A stretch of DNA of 64,000 nt from Euclidia mi (Eukaryota > Arthropoda > Insecta > Lepidoptera > Erebidae): the NCBI GenBank assembly GCA_944739405.2, contig OX123182.2:69567183-69631182 (forward strand), in the 5' to 3' direction. Shown in pieces: positions 35,870 through 47,456 of the stretch. The translations under genes and the position numbers were made by a program. Each line of letters opens with the position of its first letter. Positions within the stretch are counted from its first letter, which is position 1. Under the pieces are notes generated by a model. The model saw nothing but the letters and a program-made list of their open reading frames with translations. It searched no databases and was not told the origin of the DNA.

Positions 35870-35941
35870 ATCGAAATAAAAACTGAAACAATGAATTCCG
35901 TGCAATGGCACGGAATTCATTGTTTCAGTTTTTATTTCGAT
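35870..35941. repeat. 34-bp perfect hairpin with 4-base loop
   Basis: Arms 35870-35903 and 35908-35941 are complementary at all 34 positions; the loop is aatg. It lies in the AKR intron about 120 bp downstream of exon 36062-36256 in transcript direction, so it would form a stem in the pre-mRNA. Confidence 0.95.
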
Positions 35942-36061
35942 TTTTTACACCGTGTACATTAATATGTGTAGCTTAACCTGCATTATTGTTGTGGAAACGG
36001 CCACGCGGCGTGTGTAAAATTCAATTAGAATATCAACATTTTAATCAATTTCAAATCTCAC

Positions 36062-36256
36062 CTGATTGGTCACAGGCTTAATCGTGGCCACGGCCAGAAT
36101 TCGATTTAATTGCACAGAATTAAAATTGCTGACGTCAATACTTTTGACAAGTCCCTTTTCGACGAGTTTCTCCATTGCTTTCCAAGTGTCTACGTAGTCC
36201 GCATCAGATGGAATAGCTAGGTCTTCATCATCCAAAGGAAATGGGTTGTCGCCTTC
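36062..36256 (-). pseudogene. AKR exon with defective splice acceptor
   Basis: 195 bp encoding EGDNPFPLDDEDLAIPSD, DYVDTWKAMEKLVEKGL, SIDVSNFN and ILAVATIKPVTNQ, followed by donor GTGAGA. Family alignment and phase require the exon to start at GAAGGC. The preceding dinucleotide is TG (36258-36257), not AG, although the upstream tract ttattttctttt is a good pyrimidine stretch. Using the nearest AG instead would remove four bases and shift the frame. SIDVSNF has Asp where the family has an almost invariant Gly. Confidence 0.8.
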
Positions 36257-37145
36257 CAGTCATAAAAGAAAATAAACGAGAATAAAAATTAATATCAAGA
36301 AGACTGTGACGTCAATTAATGTACTCAAAATTATATTCCTGCAAAGAAAATGATTTCTTCTCTTTAGAAACACCTTATGGTAGATGGTAAGACCTCGAGT
36401 GAAGCTACCAACTTATGTCTCAACGAATTTGTCTATTCTATAATCACTTAGTGTCTTTATAATGTGGTAGTAGTGTACAATAAATTCGTCTTCTTTCATG
36501 CAATACCATGCCAATGTAAAAAAGTATTACCTCTGTTTAGCATCACCACATAAAAAGCCATTTAAATGTTTATATTGATTTTAATCATTCGTGTACTCCT
36601 ACTTTTGTACGAGTATTATTGGCTTTTTAACAAAATAAATTAATATGAATGCCTAATAATTAATAGGTGAAGGTACAAATTATATAATTATATCAACTTT
36701 CAATAACGTGTAGTCCTTATTCTGTTTTGACCTTGTTAACACATCAAGTGCATTCCGATCCGACTCAAGAGCTAGGAATGCACTTAATGCAAAGACGCAA
36801 ATTATTATTTCACGAAATCACGAAACAACTTAGTACAAATTAGGACACCTAGTATTATTATTGTTATTCTTATCATGCGATAGCTACCAAAACAGTGACG
36901 GGTCATTCATGTAGAGTGCATATAATAGAACAAAGTTAATAAATCCACAATAATTGAAGAATATACTTATGTAATTATTTTGAGAAAAATAAAATAAATA
37001 TATTTTTGATATGATATGTTTTTACTAATGTTTTAACGTCTGAAAGCCTTACCTTTAAGACGTGAAAAGGTGTTGTGTACACACGCCTTGTCAGACTCCC
37101 CTCGGCACGACCTTAAAACTTTTGGAATAATAAAAATGGACTTAC

Positions 37146-37287
37146 CTTGTAAGCCATAGGCCAGTGAATGAGATATAAATTCAAATAATCCAATCCGAGA
37201 TCAGACAACGACATTTTTACAGCCTTTTCTACTAAATCTGGCCTGTGATATGTATTCCATAACTTTGATGTTATAAAAAGGTCCTCC
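37146..37287 (-). CDS. AKR exon with catalytic Lys and His
   Basis: 142 bp, acceptor attttacag, donor GTAAGT. Encodes EDLFITSKLWNTYHRPDLV, then DLGLDYLNLYLIHWPMAYK. TSKLW supplies the catalytic Lys and LIHWP the catalytic His. The reading frame is intact and phase fits both neighbours' donor sides. Confidence 0.9.
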
Positions 37288-38464
37288 CTGTAAAATATTA
37301 AAGAAGATAAATATGAAATATCTTTAGGATGTTTGAAATGGGAATTAAATTACTGTGATAATACCAAATAGCGTACGTAATTTGAAATTCATGATATAGT
37401 GACAAATATTTCGGTGCCTATACATATATTTTAGATAGGTAGGTGCTTGTATGTATTTTCACTTCTCTGCGAACTGTCAACTTTAGTCTAAACAAGTAAG
37501 ATTGAATTTCAGCTTTGTCAAAGCGTCTGCCATCTGCTCTCCGTAACTCAAAAGGATAACGCTTCTCTCAGGCTAGCCAGATGTCAGAATATTCAGGATT
37601 TGTTTATCTTAAATACATATTTATGATATGTATGGCCAAATATAATATCAACTAAGTAAGTAGAATTTATTTAATGAATAACATGTTGAAATCATTCAGA
37701 TAAAGAACTTTCTTTTTTGCATTGTGCTCATCAAACAAATTAATATTAGTTTTGAGATAACATCAAACCCATAGTAGCCACGATCACTACGCATTAGTTT
37801 AGACATATAAAGAGAAATACCGATAATTTCCCCGCATTTTTCTATAAGGATAATAATAATTTTCTTTTTTTACATTCGGATTCGGAACCCTAAGAAGCAT
37901 CACCTACACATTGGCAAAAATGTCCATTGGCCTTTAGGGATCGTCGAATAACGGCAACATCAACGGCAATGGAAAAAGCGTGTTAACATATGGACGTTGC
38001 CAATTTCCTTTCGCATTGTCCCACATTACTGCACTGTTATTAGACTCTCAGTCTTATAATGCTACTGCTACACCTGCGATAGCGTTAGCGTGAACGGCAA
38101 TACCCAACTACATGTTAAATAACGCGTTAAATATTTGCGTTTACTATTAGTTATTTAATACGTTAAAACGTTGGCCACATCTACGTAGCGCGCTAATTGA
38201 CGCGTTAAGACGCAGGTGTAGCAGGAACATAACAAAGAGTCAATTAATTTGTAAATGAAATTGAATTCCAATTTAGAACACAACATTTTTATCTCAAATG
38301 TTACAACAAAGTAACAAAGTAACCAGCATAGGAGCCAGCTACAAAACTTTGTCACTCATTAAAAAAAAAAACAACAAGTGGATTAAGATTTAGCCGGGAC
38401 AGGTCGGATTTGTAAAGGAAAAGAACATATTGGGTGTAGCAGCTGGGTGGACGTATATATTGAC
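37288..38464. other. AKR intron holding a small MITE
   Basis: Apart from the 160-bp inverted-repeat element at 38065-38224, no feature is recognised. Confidence 0.5.
38065..38224. mobile_element. 160-bp MITE
   Basis: ctgctacacctgcg (38065-38078) is repeated exactly inverted at 38211-38224. The interior has several copies of acgcgttaa-like words. No coding capacity. The target duplication is unclear. Confidence 0.7.
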
Positions 38465-38607
38465 CTTTTTACAACGCTCTGCTTAATTTTCTCCTTGATC
38501 GCTTCCCCAACCTCCTTCTCGTTATAATACAGATGCGCACCGTCTATGTGACGGTATCCAATGTCGATGGCATCGGCTACCGCTCGGGTCACCTCACCGG
38601 GGTTTGA
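38465..38607 (-). CDS. AKR exon with catalytic Asp and Tyr
   Basis: 143 bp, acceptor atttttcag, donor GTCAAT. Encodes SNPGEVTRAVADAIDIGY, RHIDGAHLYYNEKEVGEA and IKEKIKQSVVK. Asp and Tyr of the tetrad are in IDGAHLYYNE. It normally follows an exon ending in GLGT-type sequence; that exon is not visible upstream in this window. The donor is weaker than consensus. Confidence 0.9.
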
Positions 38608-39335
38608 CTGAAAAATATTGAAGCTTTTAAGCACAAACAACATTAACAACTAGATTTTGAATTGTGTAATGTACTTAGTAGTAGTACACGTGATCTCAGT
38701 CGTGTGGCATTCAGTTTACCTGTATAAGTAAAAGAGTAGGTAAAAGTAACCTTTATCCTGAATCACACTTACTTCTAAGCGAATGTCATCAGAAGTTATT
38801 TTGAAAGAAAAATAACCAAACTTATATGGCTTGCTGTTATGAAGCGAATAACTGAGTGTAATGTTGAACAATGGAGGTATCCGCAGTGCTATTCTATTAC
38901 AGAACAGCATTATGAAAAGTTCTGCCACCGCTATGAAAAAGTTGTGAATAAAGTAATCTTTAATTATAAATTATCCTTGGCCCCTGAATTCGGATGCACT
39001 TACTAGCACACATGCTATGTTTTCTTCGTACAAACTTAAAAAACCTTAATGCATCCACCTCTAAATGAAATTGATTTGAAAAGCTCAGTCCCTAGAGGGT
39101 ACTTAGGTTGCAAGAAACTTGTGTGCAAACTTTAAACTTTCTTGTTCACTTGTTTTGCAGTATAATGGAATCAGCATTATATTTTAGTTTTCTATTGTAT
39201 GGCATTTGCGTTCAACAGAAGATAAAACTATATCTACGATTTGACTCTCATAAAATTGCTCGTCTAACGTTGACCGTGTTAGGCAGTTCTGCTTGTGTTG
39301 TCCAAAATAACGGTGTTTTCAAATTAGTCATCGAT
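38608..39335. other. Upstream of the visible AKR exons
   Basis: The missing first AKR exon was sought here and up to 64000 by looking for a minus-strand GLGT-type N-terminus with a phase-0 donor; none was found. Confidence 0.5.
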
Positions 39336-39347
39336 GGAATGTCGGCG

Positions 39348-39609
39348 TAGACTGCCTCCATGGTCCAGTGGATAGCGTATGCAACTGCTGATCGGAGGTC
39401 CCGGGTTCGATTCCTGGGTCGCAAAAGCGTTACTGGGTTTTACCGAATACTCAGTAGCAGCCCGGAGTCTGGTGATGTGCCCGGTAACAGCAATAGGCTC
39501 GCCCCCTATTACGTGGGACCTAAAAAAAATTCATGGCGAAATGTGGGTGTAATATTTACATCTCTGGCTACCCCTTCGGGGATATAGGCGTGAGTCTATA
39601 AAAAAAAAA
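39348..39609 (+). repeat. Full SINE with 12-bp target duplication
   Basis: ggaatgtcggcg flanks both ends (39336-39347 and 39610-39621). The head has catggtccagtggatagcg (box A) and gggttcgattcctgggtcg (box B), the body ends ggctaccccttcggggatat then aggcgtgagtctat and a poly-A run. The last 40 bp match the 3' end of the LINE at 12957-13600, which probably supplied the enzyme for its movement. Confidence 0.9.
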
Positions 39610-39799
39610 GGAATGTCGGCGCACGGACGGTTGCTTTTCCATATACAACAGCGACCATGCAAGAACATTGCAGCGCCCGAGTCCAAGCCGGACACCTAAC
39701 CATCCGTATGTAGTTTAGACCGAAAGCACAGAATTCTGCATCATGCCGAGATTACTTTTTGAAATTGATACGGATACATATATTTTTTTAACTTTTATA

Positions 39800-39970
39800 T
39801 CACCCTAGACTTCGCCGCTACTCCACCTACGTGGGATTTTTTAAGTGCATGTCTTATTACAGCTTAAAGCGTCCAGTAGTTTTGGCTGTGCGTTATACGT
39901 CAGTCAGTAACGCAAGAAGTGACTATACTCATATTGATTAATAAAACACATTTAACATCTATAAAGTTAA
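39800..39970 (-). repeat. Dispersed repeat family H, partial
   Basis: Contains agtagttttggctgtgcg and cagtcagtaacgcaagaa, the inverted start of family H. The distal part is missing. Confidence 0.6.
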
Positions 39971-40680
39971 AAAATGATTCAATTTCACAGCTGCTTTTCG
40001 GCTTTTCACTGCCTGCCTCACCGAGCTTTGGCTAAATTCAAGAAGGGTAAAATGTAGAGACAAATAGGAACATTACTTAAATCGGCCAATTAAATACAAA
40101 ATAAGGACAGCACATAGATTTTGATTAAAAGAGATAAATCACAAACATATTTGTTGATTTATGACTTGTTATTGAAAGCTATGGCCGTAAAGTTTAAAAG
40201 CAAAAACGATCGAATCTTAGTATGTATCATGGATTGATTCCACTGACATCTAAACTCTTCTTTGATAGTCAAGTCAAACAACACCTCTATAGTCGTACCG
40301 TATCACCTCAGTTTTACCAAACATAGTGGTTTTGATCCCCGACCGTACTAGGTATAAGCGGCATAATCCACACAGTTGTCCCGAGTCTGTTAGTGTTCTT
40401 TGCATCCGTTGTTTCAATGTTTGTAAAGCCTACATGACACGTGGAATTATATACGAGTTCACGTTTTGTTTAAAAAGAGCTTTTCTCCGGAAAAGTGCAC
40501 GGCATTTGAGAAAAGCGGGAGAGTAAAATTGGTACGCCGCCACACTAGATATTAAAAGAGACAGATATCTGGTAAAACTTGACGAAGGTACACTTATTTG
40601 TAACGTGTGTACACTTAAGTGTGTAAATACAATTATGTTGGTTTGTTATACGTAGTTTTCAGTGTTTAGTTAAGAAATAA
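39971..40680. other. No assigned feature
   Basis: AT-rich; no gene recognised. Confidence 0.5.
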
Positions 40681-40683
40681 ACC

Positions 40684-41336
40684 AGTCAAGTGCGAGTCGG
40701 ACTTGCGCACCGAGTGTTCCGTACAAACCTGTAGGTATATGTATATAAATATTTAAAAAAATATGCGATATAACTAAAGCTGTGTTTTCGAAATTTTTCC
40801 TATGTGCTATAAAAAGTTGCTTTATGCTGAATTTCAAGATTTTAGATCGAATGGAAATTATGGTTTTGACTAGAGCATTTGATATGAATTTAAATTTTAT
40901 ACCTCTACGGGTTCATGAGGAAAGGGTTAGTAAAAAGTTAGTACCTTTAAAATTATTAAAAGTATTTTAATTATAAGATGTTACTAAAAATTTACGGTTT
41001 TCGCAATGTTTCCTTTATCTGTGCTATTAGACGTTGGTTCGTACAAAATTTCAAGGTTCTGAGTTCACGGAAAGTGCCCTGTAGGTTTTGACTCCCTTGC
41101 GAGTTTCGAAAATTTGCGGAAATTTACAGCATAAACGGCTGTATCTTTTGATTGGGTTGGGTTAGAAGTTTGATTTTTTCACAGCTTCAAAGGACAATAG
41201 ACTTGACTATTTGATATAAAGTTCGTCGTTTGATACCTCCACGCGTTTCTGAGAAAAAGTCTTTGACAGACGGACGGACAACAGAGTGATCCTATAAGGG
41301 TTCCGTTTTTATATTGGAGGTACGGCACCCTAAAAA
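40684..41336 (+). repeat. Dispersed repeat family R, long copy
   Basis: Opens aagtgcgagtcggacttgcg and closes agggttccgtttttatattg plus gaggtacggcaccctaaaaa, the last part forming a terminal stem (agggttccgt against acggcaccct). The central portion differs from the other copies. Confidence 0.65.
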
Positions 41337-42330
41337 CGAATTCGCATAGTAAATCGATTCAAAGGTGAAGGAGCTTTAAAAGACTATGGCTGTATGTCGT
41401 AACTAATTATTGCAGATGACATGGTTACAATTAGTATAACTGAATCAGATTGAAAGCATAACCAGGGAACAAACGCTATTGTCTTATAAATCTTATAATA
41501 ATAAATATTATGAGAATAGCTGTAGCTTTACGCAATAGGGCGGCATTTAAGATATTAAACCTAGCAATTTATTATTTTTCAAACATAGTAATAAAATGGC
41601 TCGTATTGAAACGCTATAAGCCGCTCAGTCTCAGTACAAAATATCAACGTGCCCGAAAATATTTTTTTATTTAATATTTGCCAAATAGCACCCATATAAT
41701 AAAATGTAGGCTTTATTTTCCGGTAGACAGATGGTTTTACGAATATTACATAAAATGAAAAAAATATATATTATAAAAATCCCTGACTAATGATGTGTCT
41801 CAGTTTAACACTTACTCATATTTTGTTTATTATTCAGATTACATTAAATCAAAGACAAAAATTGTTTCCAGACGTCTTTCATCATTATAATGACTGAGTG
41901 AATTAAAAGAAGCGCCTGCTATATTTACTTAAACGCAGATGAGGACTCTTCAGCCAATTTTGCAATCCTTATTGTTCAAGATAGCAGAAATTATTCCCAA
42001 CAGAACAGTCTACGCAATGAGATGCGTGGCGGTTACCCACGTTAAAATTGTGATAAATTGGTATGATAGTGTAATAAGTAATGAACTCAATTACCACATG
42101 AAAGTCATACAAAAATAAGAGTTTGGGAAAAGAGGACTAGAGCTGGCATCAACTAAATAATGACTTGTTGACATTGAAATACAATTTGAAACTACAATAA
42201 TTCTATTTTTAATATTTGTTTAGCCAACAACTGTTTTCTCTTTTTATTTGCCTTTTCAGAGAAGCAGTAATAAATATTTTCTTAGCATCCACATTCTGAA
42301 CAATCTATATATTTAAGAGAAAGTCGTTTT
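41337..42330. other. No assigned feature
   Basis: AT-rich; no coding or repeat signal identified. Confidence 0.5.
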
Positions 42331-42490
42331 AGTTACACTATTTATAACTCAAGAACGGCTGAACCAATTTTGGCTGAAAATTGGTGGGGAGGTAGCTCAG
42401 AACCAGGAAAAATACATAGGATACTAGTAGTTGCAAAAAATAATCTGGGAGGGATTTTAGAGAGGGTCGAAGTTTGTAGGGACAAACCCT
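42330..42490 (+). repeat. Degenerate dispersed repeat
   Basis: ctcaagaacggctgaaccaa followed by ttttggctgaaaattggtgg is a word order common to many lepidopteran non-autonomous repeats. Similar but different copies lie near 59515 and 60140. Class unknown. Confidence 0.45.
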
Positions 42491-43039
42491 CTACCTTTTG
42501 ACAGTAAGAACGCATGCGCTGTAATATTGAGTGCTGCACATGTGCTATCGTATAGGTATCTGTCAGTACTGTCACATTATACATTGTCATATGGTGCACT
42601 GTCATTACTTCGTTCGCTTACTTATATAAACTAATTATTATTATTGTAACAGCCTTGGCTAATCCCTACAAATATTAGGTATACATGCGAAAATGTGTAT
42701 GTATGTATGTACCAATTTCACGCTAAACCTGGCTGAACCAATATTCTCTATTCATAAATGCGAAAGTGTGTACAGAGATATATCGGAGAATGGCTTTGAC
42801 ATTTGATTGAATGCAAAGTGATGTTGTTAAGCACCTTTCGGTAGATAATGACATGAATTCTGACAAAGTTAATTCGTACCCTATAGAGTTTCTGAACTCC
42901 TTACAATTATCAGGAGTACCTTCACGCAACTTGGGACTGAACGTTGGTGTTCCAGTCCTGTTAATGCAGAATCTTAATGCACCAAAACTTTGTAATGGCA
43001 AACGGCTACAAGTAACACCTAGAAAGAAACATTATAAAA

Positions 43040-43622
43040 GCTATTCGCTATTGCGAGTCACTCGCTCATGAAGGTTTCCGTAGTGGAGGTATCCACTTAC
43101 CATAGCCATTATCTTCGACTAACTATTAATGGTATTTGTATAAACGACAAAGCTATATTTGCGGTTTTTAAGATGTGCTTTATTTCAAAAACTGCTGACT
43201 ACATATCGCTCAAACCAATTTTCGTTTCTATAACGGTCTACAGTAAATATTTTTTTTAGATTTGTCACTCTCTTACTTTAAAAGTTAGAGCGACACACAC
43301 ACCCATTTTACCACTTTGGAACCGTATATCTTTCAAGCGATTGACTTTGAGAAACAATGGTTTTAGGAACCTCAAAGTAATTTTTAACGATCCATTTTCC
43401 ACATCAGTTCCATGTATGAGGAGCCCCTCTCGATATTCAATATTTATTATTTTCTATAACGTCGTAAAGCGGTTCACAGAATACATCTACCTACCTACAA
43501 TTTTCAAATTTGTAAACTGAATAGTTTCGGCGTAAAGTGGCTGTGACATACGGATAGACTAACAAACATAGCGCGTCTATAAGGATTCCGTGTTTAGCTA
43601 AACACGGAATCCTTGGAAGAGT
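43040..43622 (+). repeat. Dispersed repeat family R copy
   Basis: Shares with 61379-62033 the ordered blocks cgacaaagctatatttgcgg, atttgtcactctcttact, ccactttgga, ggttcacagaatacatct and gctgtgacatacgga. The end is a perfect 34-bp palindrome (43581-43614). Confidence 0.8.
43581..43614. repeat. Perfect 34-bp palindrome
   Basis: Sixteen-base arms (aaggattccgtgttta and complement) meet at a central gc with no loop. It corresponds to the terminal stem of family R, which in the copy at 40684 is imperfect and has a wide loop. Confidence 0.95.
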
Positions 43623-44470
43623 TCCGAGTTATGTAGAACTTTAAAAATACTGTTTACAGAAAATGTTTTAAATACTTCTTGTGGTTATATTTCTTATTAG
43701 TCCCTATCAACAGAATTAAAACGAAAATTACTATCGAATGAAGCGAAGCCGCGGGCAAAAGCTAGTTTATTATAAATACACACATAAAATACTTTCCTAT
43801 ATTAACTAGTATTGTTATTGAAGTGTGTGGCCACAAATTCTTTTTTCGAGTGTACTGCAAATAACTACTTTACATACCTATTTGAAGAAATAAAAAATAT
43901 CGTTTTGTTCGAATTTGAATATTGTCTTTATCCAGGGTATCTACGTTTTTCACAAAGATATTATGTGCTTCATGTCCCACCTCCTACGAAACCGAATGAA
44001 AAGGGGTAGTGTCACATTGTATTCTTAATCCTATAATGAAAACATTATCATCACTCTTCATTTACAATGTTTGCAGTAGGATTAAGTAATACATAAACGT
44101 TCTTTTTGTATAAACATAATTTTTCATGCCTGGTCTACTAAATCTATCTTGCTGCCAATCTGTTGCTACATTAGTTTACTTAGTCCCTGAGCTTTGTCAG
44201 CTAACCTCATTCCAAAGTTTATCCCTCTTAATAAAACTCGCCGTGGAAGTTTTAATCTGTGTGCTGAACCTATCGGCAGTCCGCGACTCGTTAGGGTTGG
44301 CGGATGTACAGGTTAAAGACTTTTGTCGTCTCTCAATGTGGCATAGGCGATGAGAATACTTGATATTGTTTGCTTACATTAGTGCGCTAGCCGGCCATAT
44401 ATCCGTATTTATGGAAATCATTAAGTTTTGCAATTCTCGGCAATAGTATAAAAGATATAAATATCTGTAA
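43623..44470. other. No assigned gene
   Basis: AT-rich. gcgaagccgcgggcaaaagc at about 43744 is the ending of a common lepidopteran repeat. Confidence 0.5.
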
Positions 44471-44474
44471 ATAC

Positions 44475-44650
44475 TCGTATAAAATTCTTGAGTTACTGAC
44501 TGACTGGCAGACAACGTACAGCTAAATCTACTGGTTTGACATATAAGATAAGAAGTTGACATTTGGCATGTATGCTCCTTAAACGGCAGAAACGGGTAAA
44601 CAAATAAGAAAGTGCGGGAGTTGCTGTGGGCATCCAATAGTATTAAATAA
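44475..44650 (+). repeat. Dispersed repeat family H copy
   Basis: Contains ataaaattcttgagttac, tgactgactggcagaca and gacatttggcatgtatgct in the family H order. Confidence 0.65.
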
Positions 44651-44842
44651 GCGTGTTTAAAAATACTTTAATCATTTGTTTGGATAAATTGAACAATATT
44701 AAATGACAGAATTTCTCACAGAAGGCAGAAGCAGTATTGCAACAGTTGATTATTAAATAATCTATATATTGTGTGTGAGCACAAATGCACAAACGCATGT
44801 GTTTCTCCTTTCTGAAGATTTGTTAATTGACAGCAGACAATA

Positions 44843-45205
44843 CAGGATGTTGATATGCATTTGCAAAATATTTTAATAATACAATATAGACAGTATACCT
44901 ATTTATTTATATGTATTTCAAACAGTATGGAATGACATTAGACCCTACATTCATTAAAAATGATACTTAGGTAGTAAATAGGTAGGTACGAGCGATTGTG
45001 TTTGTTAGGTACCTGCAATGTCAGCTCGCGGCGATCAGCTGAGCGGCGGCCGCGTTCAATACATCGAGCTGATTTCTGAAATGCATGATTACGAAAAAAA
45101 GAATTGAGGTCTAGTGGGTTATTTTGTATGTATTTGTATTCAGTTATAGTAGTAGTAAGTATATTCACTCCTGAAAATATTTTGCAAATGCATATCAACA
45201 CCTTG
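44843..45205. mobile_element. MITE family M, complete 363-bp copy
   Basis: Left end caggatgttgatatgcattt then gcaaaatatttt; right end aatattttgcaaatgcatat then caacaccttg, its inverted match. TA flanks each side, so Tc1/mariner-type mobilisation is likely. The transposon at 27411 starts with a similar cagggtgtt. Confidence 0.85.
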
Positions 45206-45215
45206 TATAATAACA

Positions 45216-45247
45216 AAAATATCCTTATTAATAAATAAGGATATTTT
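45216..45247. repeat. 14-bp perfect hairpin, 4-base loop
   Basis: Arms 45216-45229 and 45234-45247 (aaaatatccttatt and complement), loop aata, ten bases outside the MITE at 44843-45205. Confidence 0.85.
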
Positions 45248-46450
45248 AATAATATGAACAAATTGGCAGCCAAAACCGGCATTTTAATAACAAAAACGTA
45301 GTCATGTAATCGTCTACGCGTCGTGCATGCTTAATACACTTGATTCATAACATGTTGTCGTTCAGGTTGCATGATGCTTGCAAATTCACAAAGGTCCAAC
45401 CATAGATAGAGCTTTGTTTATTTCTATGCAAGCGTCAACCACGTTTAACAACAGGTCATATATTCAATACACATTTTCTGAGCCAAGTCTTATGCACTTT
45501 GTCACTACCTATTGTATAACCTGCGTAACCAGTTCAGCAACAGTAACCAAAGAAGACACCTCGTGAAGTCCCGGGGAAGTTAAACTGTCTTGTAACCCAC
45601 AAGAATTGAATCATTGGTATACGTGAATTATTTACATTAACCTTCCTCACAGAATCAAATGGCAAAAGCCGTACTAAAATCCGTTCGGTAGTCTTTAAGT
45701 TTGACGCGTTCATACCGACAGACAGCACAAAACGGAATATGTATAGATATTGGAGGAGTAAGAAAAATTTATTCTCTTACCTCCTTAGCAATGCGGTAGA
45801 CAAAAACAAGGATTTTGATGATTAGAAAATATATTTCATACATATAAACATTTTTACTTATTGCTCCAAGTACTGTCATCAAAGAAGATCGAATCCTTCC
45901 CGATCCGTTCCGTATTGTACGTGGTTCTAGGCCTCAGTAATCGCTTACAATGTTAAGCCCTGGCTCACAAGGAAGTAAACAAGCATCCGCCTCGTCAAGC
46001 TGCAGACTCGTTTGCTAACTTTGTTACTTAAAAATAAACTTATGTGAATTTAGAGTGCTATTTTATAAAAACGCACTACACAATTCTGGTGACAGCTGTA
46101 ATTAAAATAGGTAGATAAACAATTTTTTGTTAAAAGATAATAATTATAAGGCATTGCTCACGTGAGTGCCTGGAGAGACTTCTCTTCAATAGTGCAAATA
46201 TCGTTTGTTCTTAGGCTATGCCTTAAACAATTAGCTATCGCAACTATTGTGTTAAAAATACCTAATTGTTCAGGTTCAGTTCTAAGCACGGTACAATTGA
46301 CGTTCAGAATGTTTATATGAAGTTAAAATACTGCAATAGATAACATTCTTATTCACAACGCTCCTTGTGCTTCCTCAACACCACCAGGACTTTTCTTAAA
46401 ACTTTTTTGATTATAAATCGATGTTTATTGATGATCGAGAATAGTCGCAT
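45248..46450. other. No assigned feature
   Basis: AT-rich with no recognisable gene. Confidence 0.5.
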
Positions 46451-46451
46451 T

Positions 46452-46714
46452 ACACATACATACATATCGTCACGCCTTTTATCCCCGAAGGGGTAGGCAG
46501 AGGTGTATTTCTACACCCACTTTTCGCCAGATATACTTTAGTCCCACGTAATAAGGGGCGAGCATATTGACGTACCGGGCACATTTCCAGACTCCGTGCT
46601 GCTACTGAGAATTTCGTGACAGAAAAACCCAATAACACTGCCCGACCCAGGAATCGAACCTGGGACCTCCCGATCCCACGCGCACATTCATGCCGCGAGG
46701 CCAACGAGGCAGTC
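46452..46714 (-). repeat. Full SINE, same family as 39348
   Basis: Minus-strand head gactgcctcgttggc and ggttcgattcctgggtcggg, body aatatgctcgccccttatta, and 3' end cctctgcctaccccttcggg plus ataaaaggcgtga then a TATG-like tail. It is inserted into a copy of SINE family X (46715-46852). Confidence 0.85.
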
Positions 46715-46852
46715 ATATAGGGTTTGATGTCGAGTTTTCCGTCTCTACGCAAAGATGGTATTTGCATCGTGTTATCCCTTAGTCGCCTCTTACGACGCCC
46801 ACGGGAAGACAGGGGGTGGTGACACTTGTATTCTATGCCGTCAACCACACGG
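46715..46852 (-). repeat. SINE family X, 5' part
   Basis: Minus strand: ccgtgtggttgacggcatag, gtcaccaccccctgtcttcc, gtcgtaagaggcgactaagg. The rest is cut off by the SINE at 46452-46714. Confidence 0.75.
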
Positions 46853-47258
46853 CAAAATGTACAGTCAAATGTACCTCAACCCTAAAGGGTGGTAATCAAA
46901 CGAGCAAGCAGTTAATAGTCGCATTAAAATTTGAAAAAAGGAGAGATCGGATTTAGTTTCGTCAAATAGGAAAACAGGATAGAATATTATTGATTTGTCA
47001 TATATTACTCAGTCTTAATCATTTCCACAACAAAAGAAAATATAGAAATAAACATTTGTAAATAAAATAAAACTAATTGAAAAGCTAACGCAAATGTGAA
47101 ACACATAAAGTTTTCGTCTTATTTATTACGACCTACCTACTTAAGTTAAGCGAACACAGAAACTTAAGTTCGTGCTTAACAAACTGCAAAATAATTTCTA
47201 ATATTGAGGTTTGTCAATCGTTTGCTAGATTTTAGATGAAAACGGTTTATTCCAATTA

Positions 47259-47456
47259 TTATTGAAATTTTCGTTCGACGGTCTCTTTTGTAGTTATTTT
47301 CGGAACTAATTTGGTTAGCGTATTTTTACTTACAACTTTTCCTACTTTCGTGGAGACCGACTGACAGCACTCGGCTAAGCAAAAAGACGACGTCACACTC
47401 AGAACTTCTTCAACATCCGCACTGTTTTTCGAATTAACCGCCTGCGTAACGCACAT
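47259..47456 (-). CDS. Possible orphan exon, function unknown
   Basis: A minus-strand frame of 65 residues, unusually balanced in codons for this AT-rich area and Cys-containing (SFCLAECCQS). It has an ATG at its start, a GTAAGT donor-like site about 130 bases in (after KVGKV) and a CAG just inside the start that could be an acceptor. No family is recognised, and there is no signal peptide. It could equally be a chance frame. Confidence 0.2.
   Translation of the reverse strand: MCVTQAVNSKNSADVEEVLSVTSSFCLAECCQSVSTKVGKVVSKNTLTKLVPKITTKETVERKFQ

Larger units (their letters stand above)
19139..38607 (-). pseudogene. Aldo-keto reductase (AKR2E-like), probable pseudogene
   Basis: Six minus-strand exons, described individually below, join into an NADPH-dependent (beta/alpha)8 aldo-keto reductase, a cytosolic family that reduces carbonyls; insect AKR2E members include 3-dehydroecdysone reductase. 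Seen: IDGAH with Asp, LYYNE with Tyr, TSKLW with Lys and LIHWP with His, which form the catalytic tetrad, plus the cofactor-binding IVIPKS. Exon phases agree at all junctions except where a splice acceptor is TG (36257-36258). Exon 34881-35048 lacks the usual YxPLG segment and shifts frame. The N-terminal exon (strand beta-1 and GLGT) was not found up to 64000. Alternative: a functional gene with assembly errors at both lesions; I judge that less likely. Confidence 0.8.
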
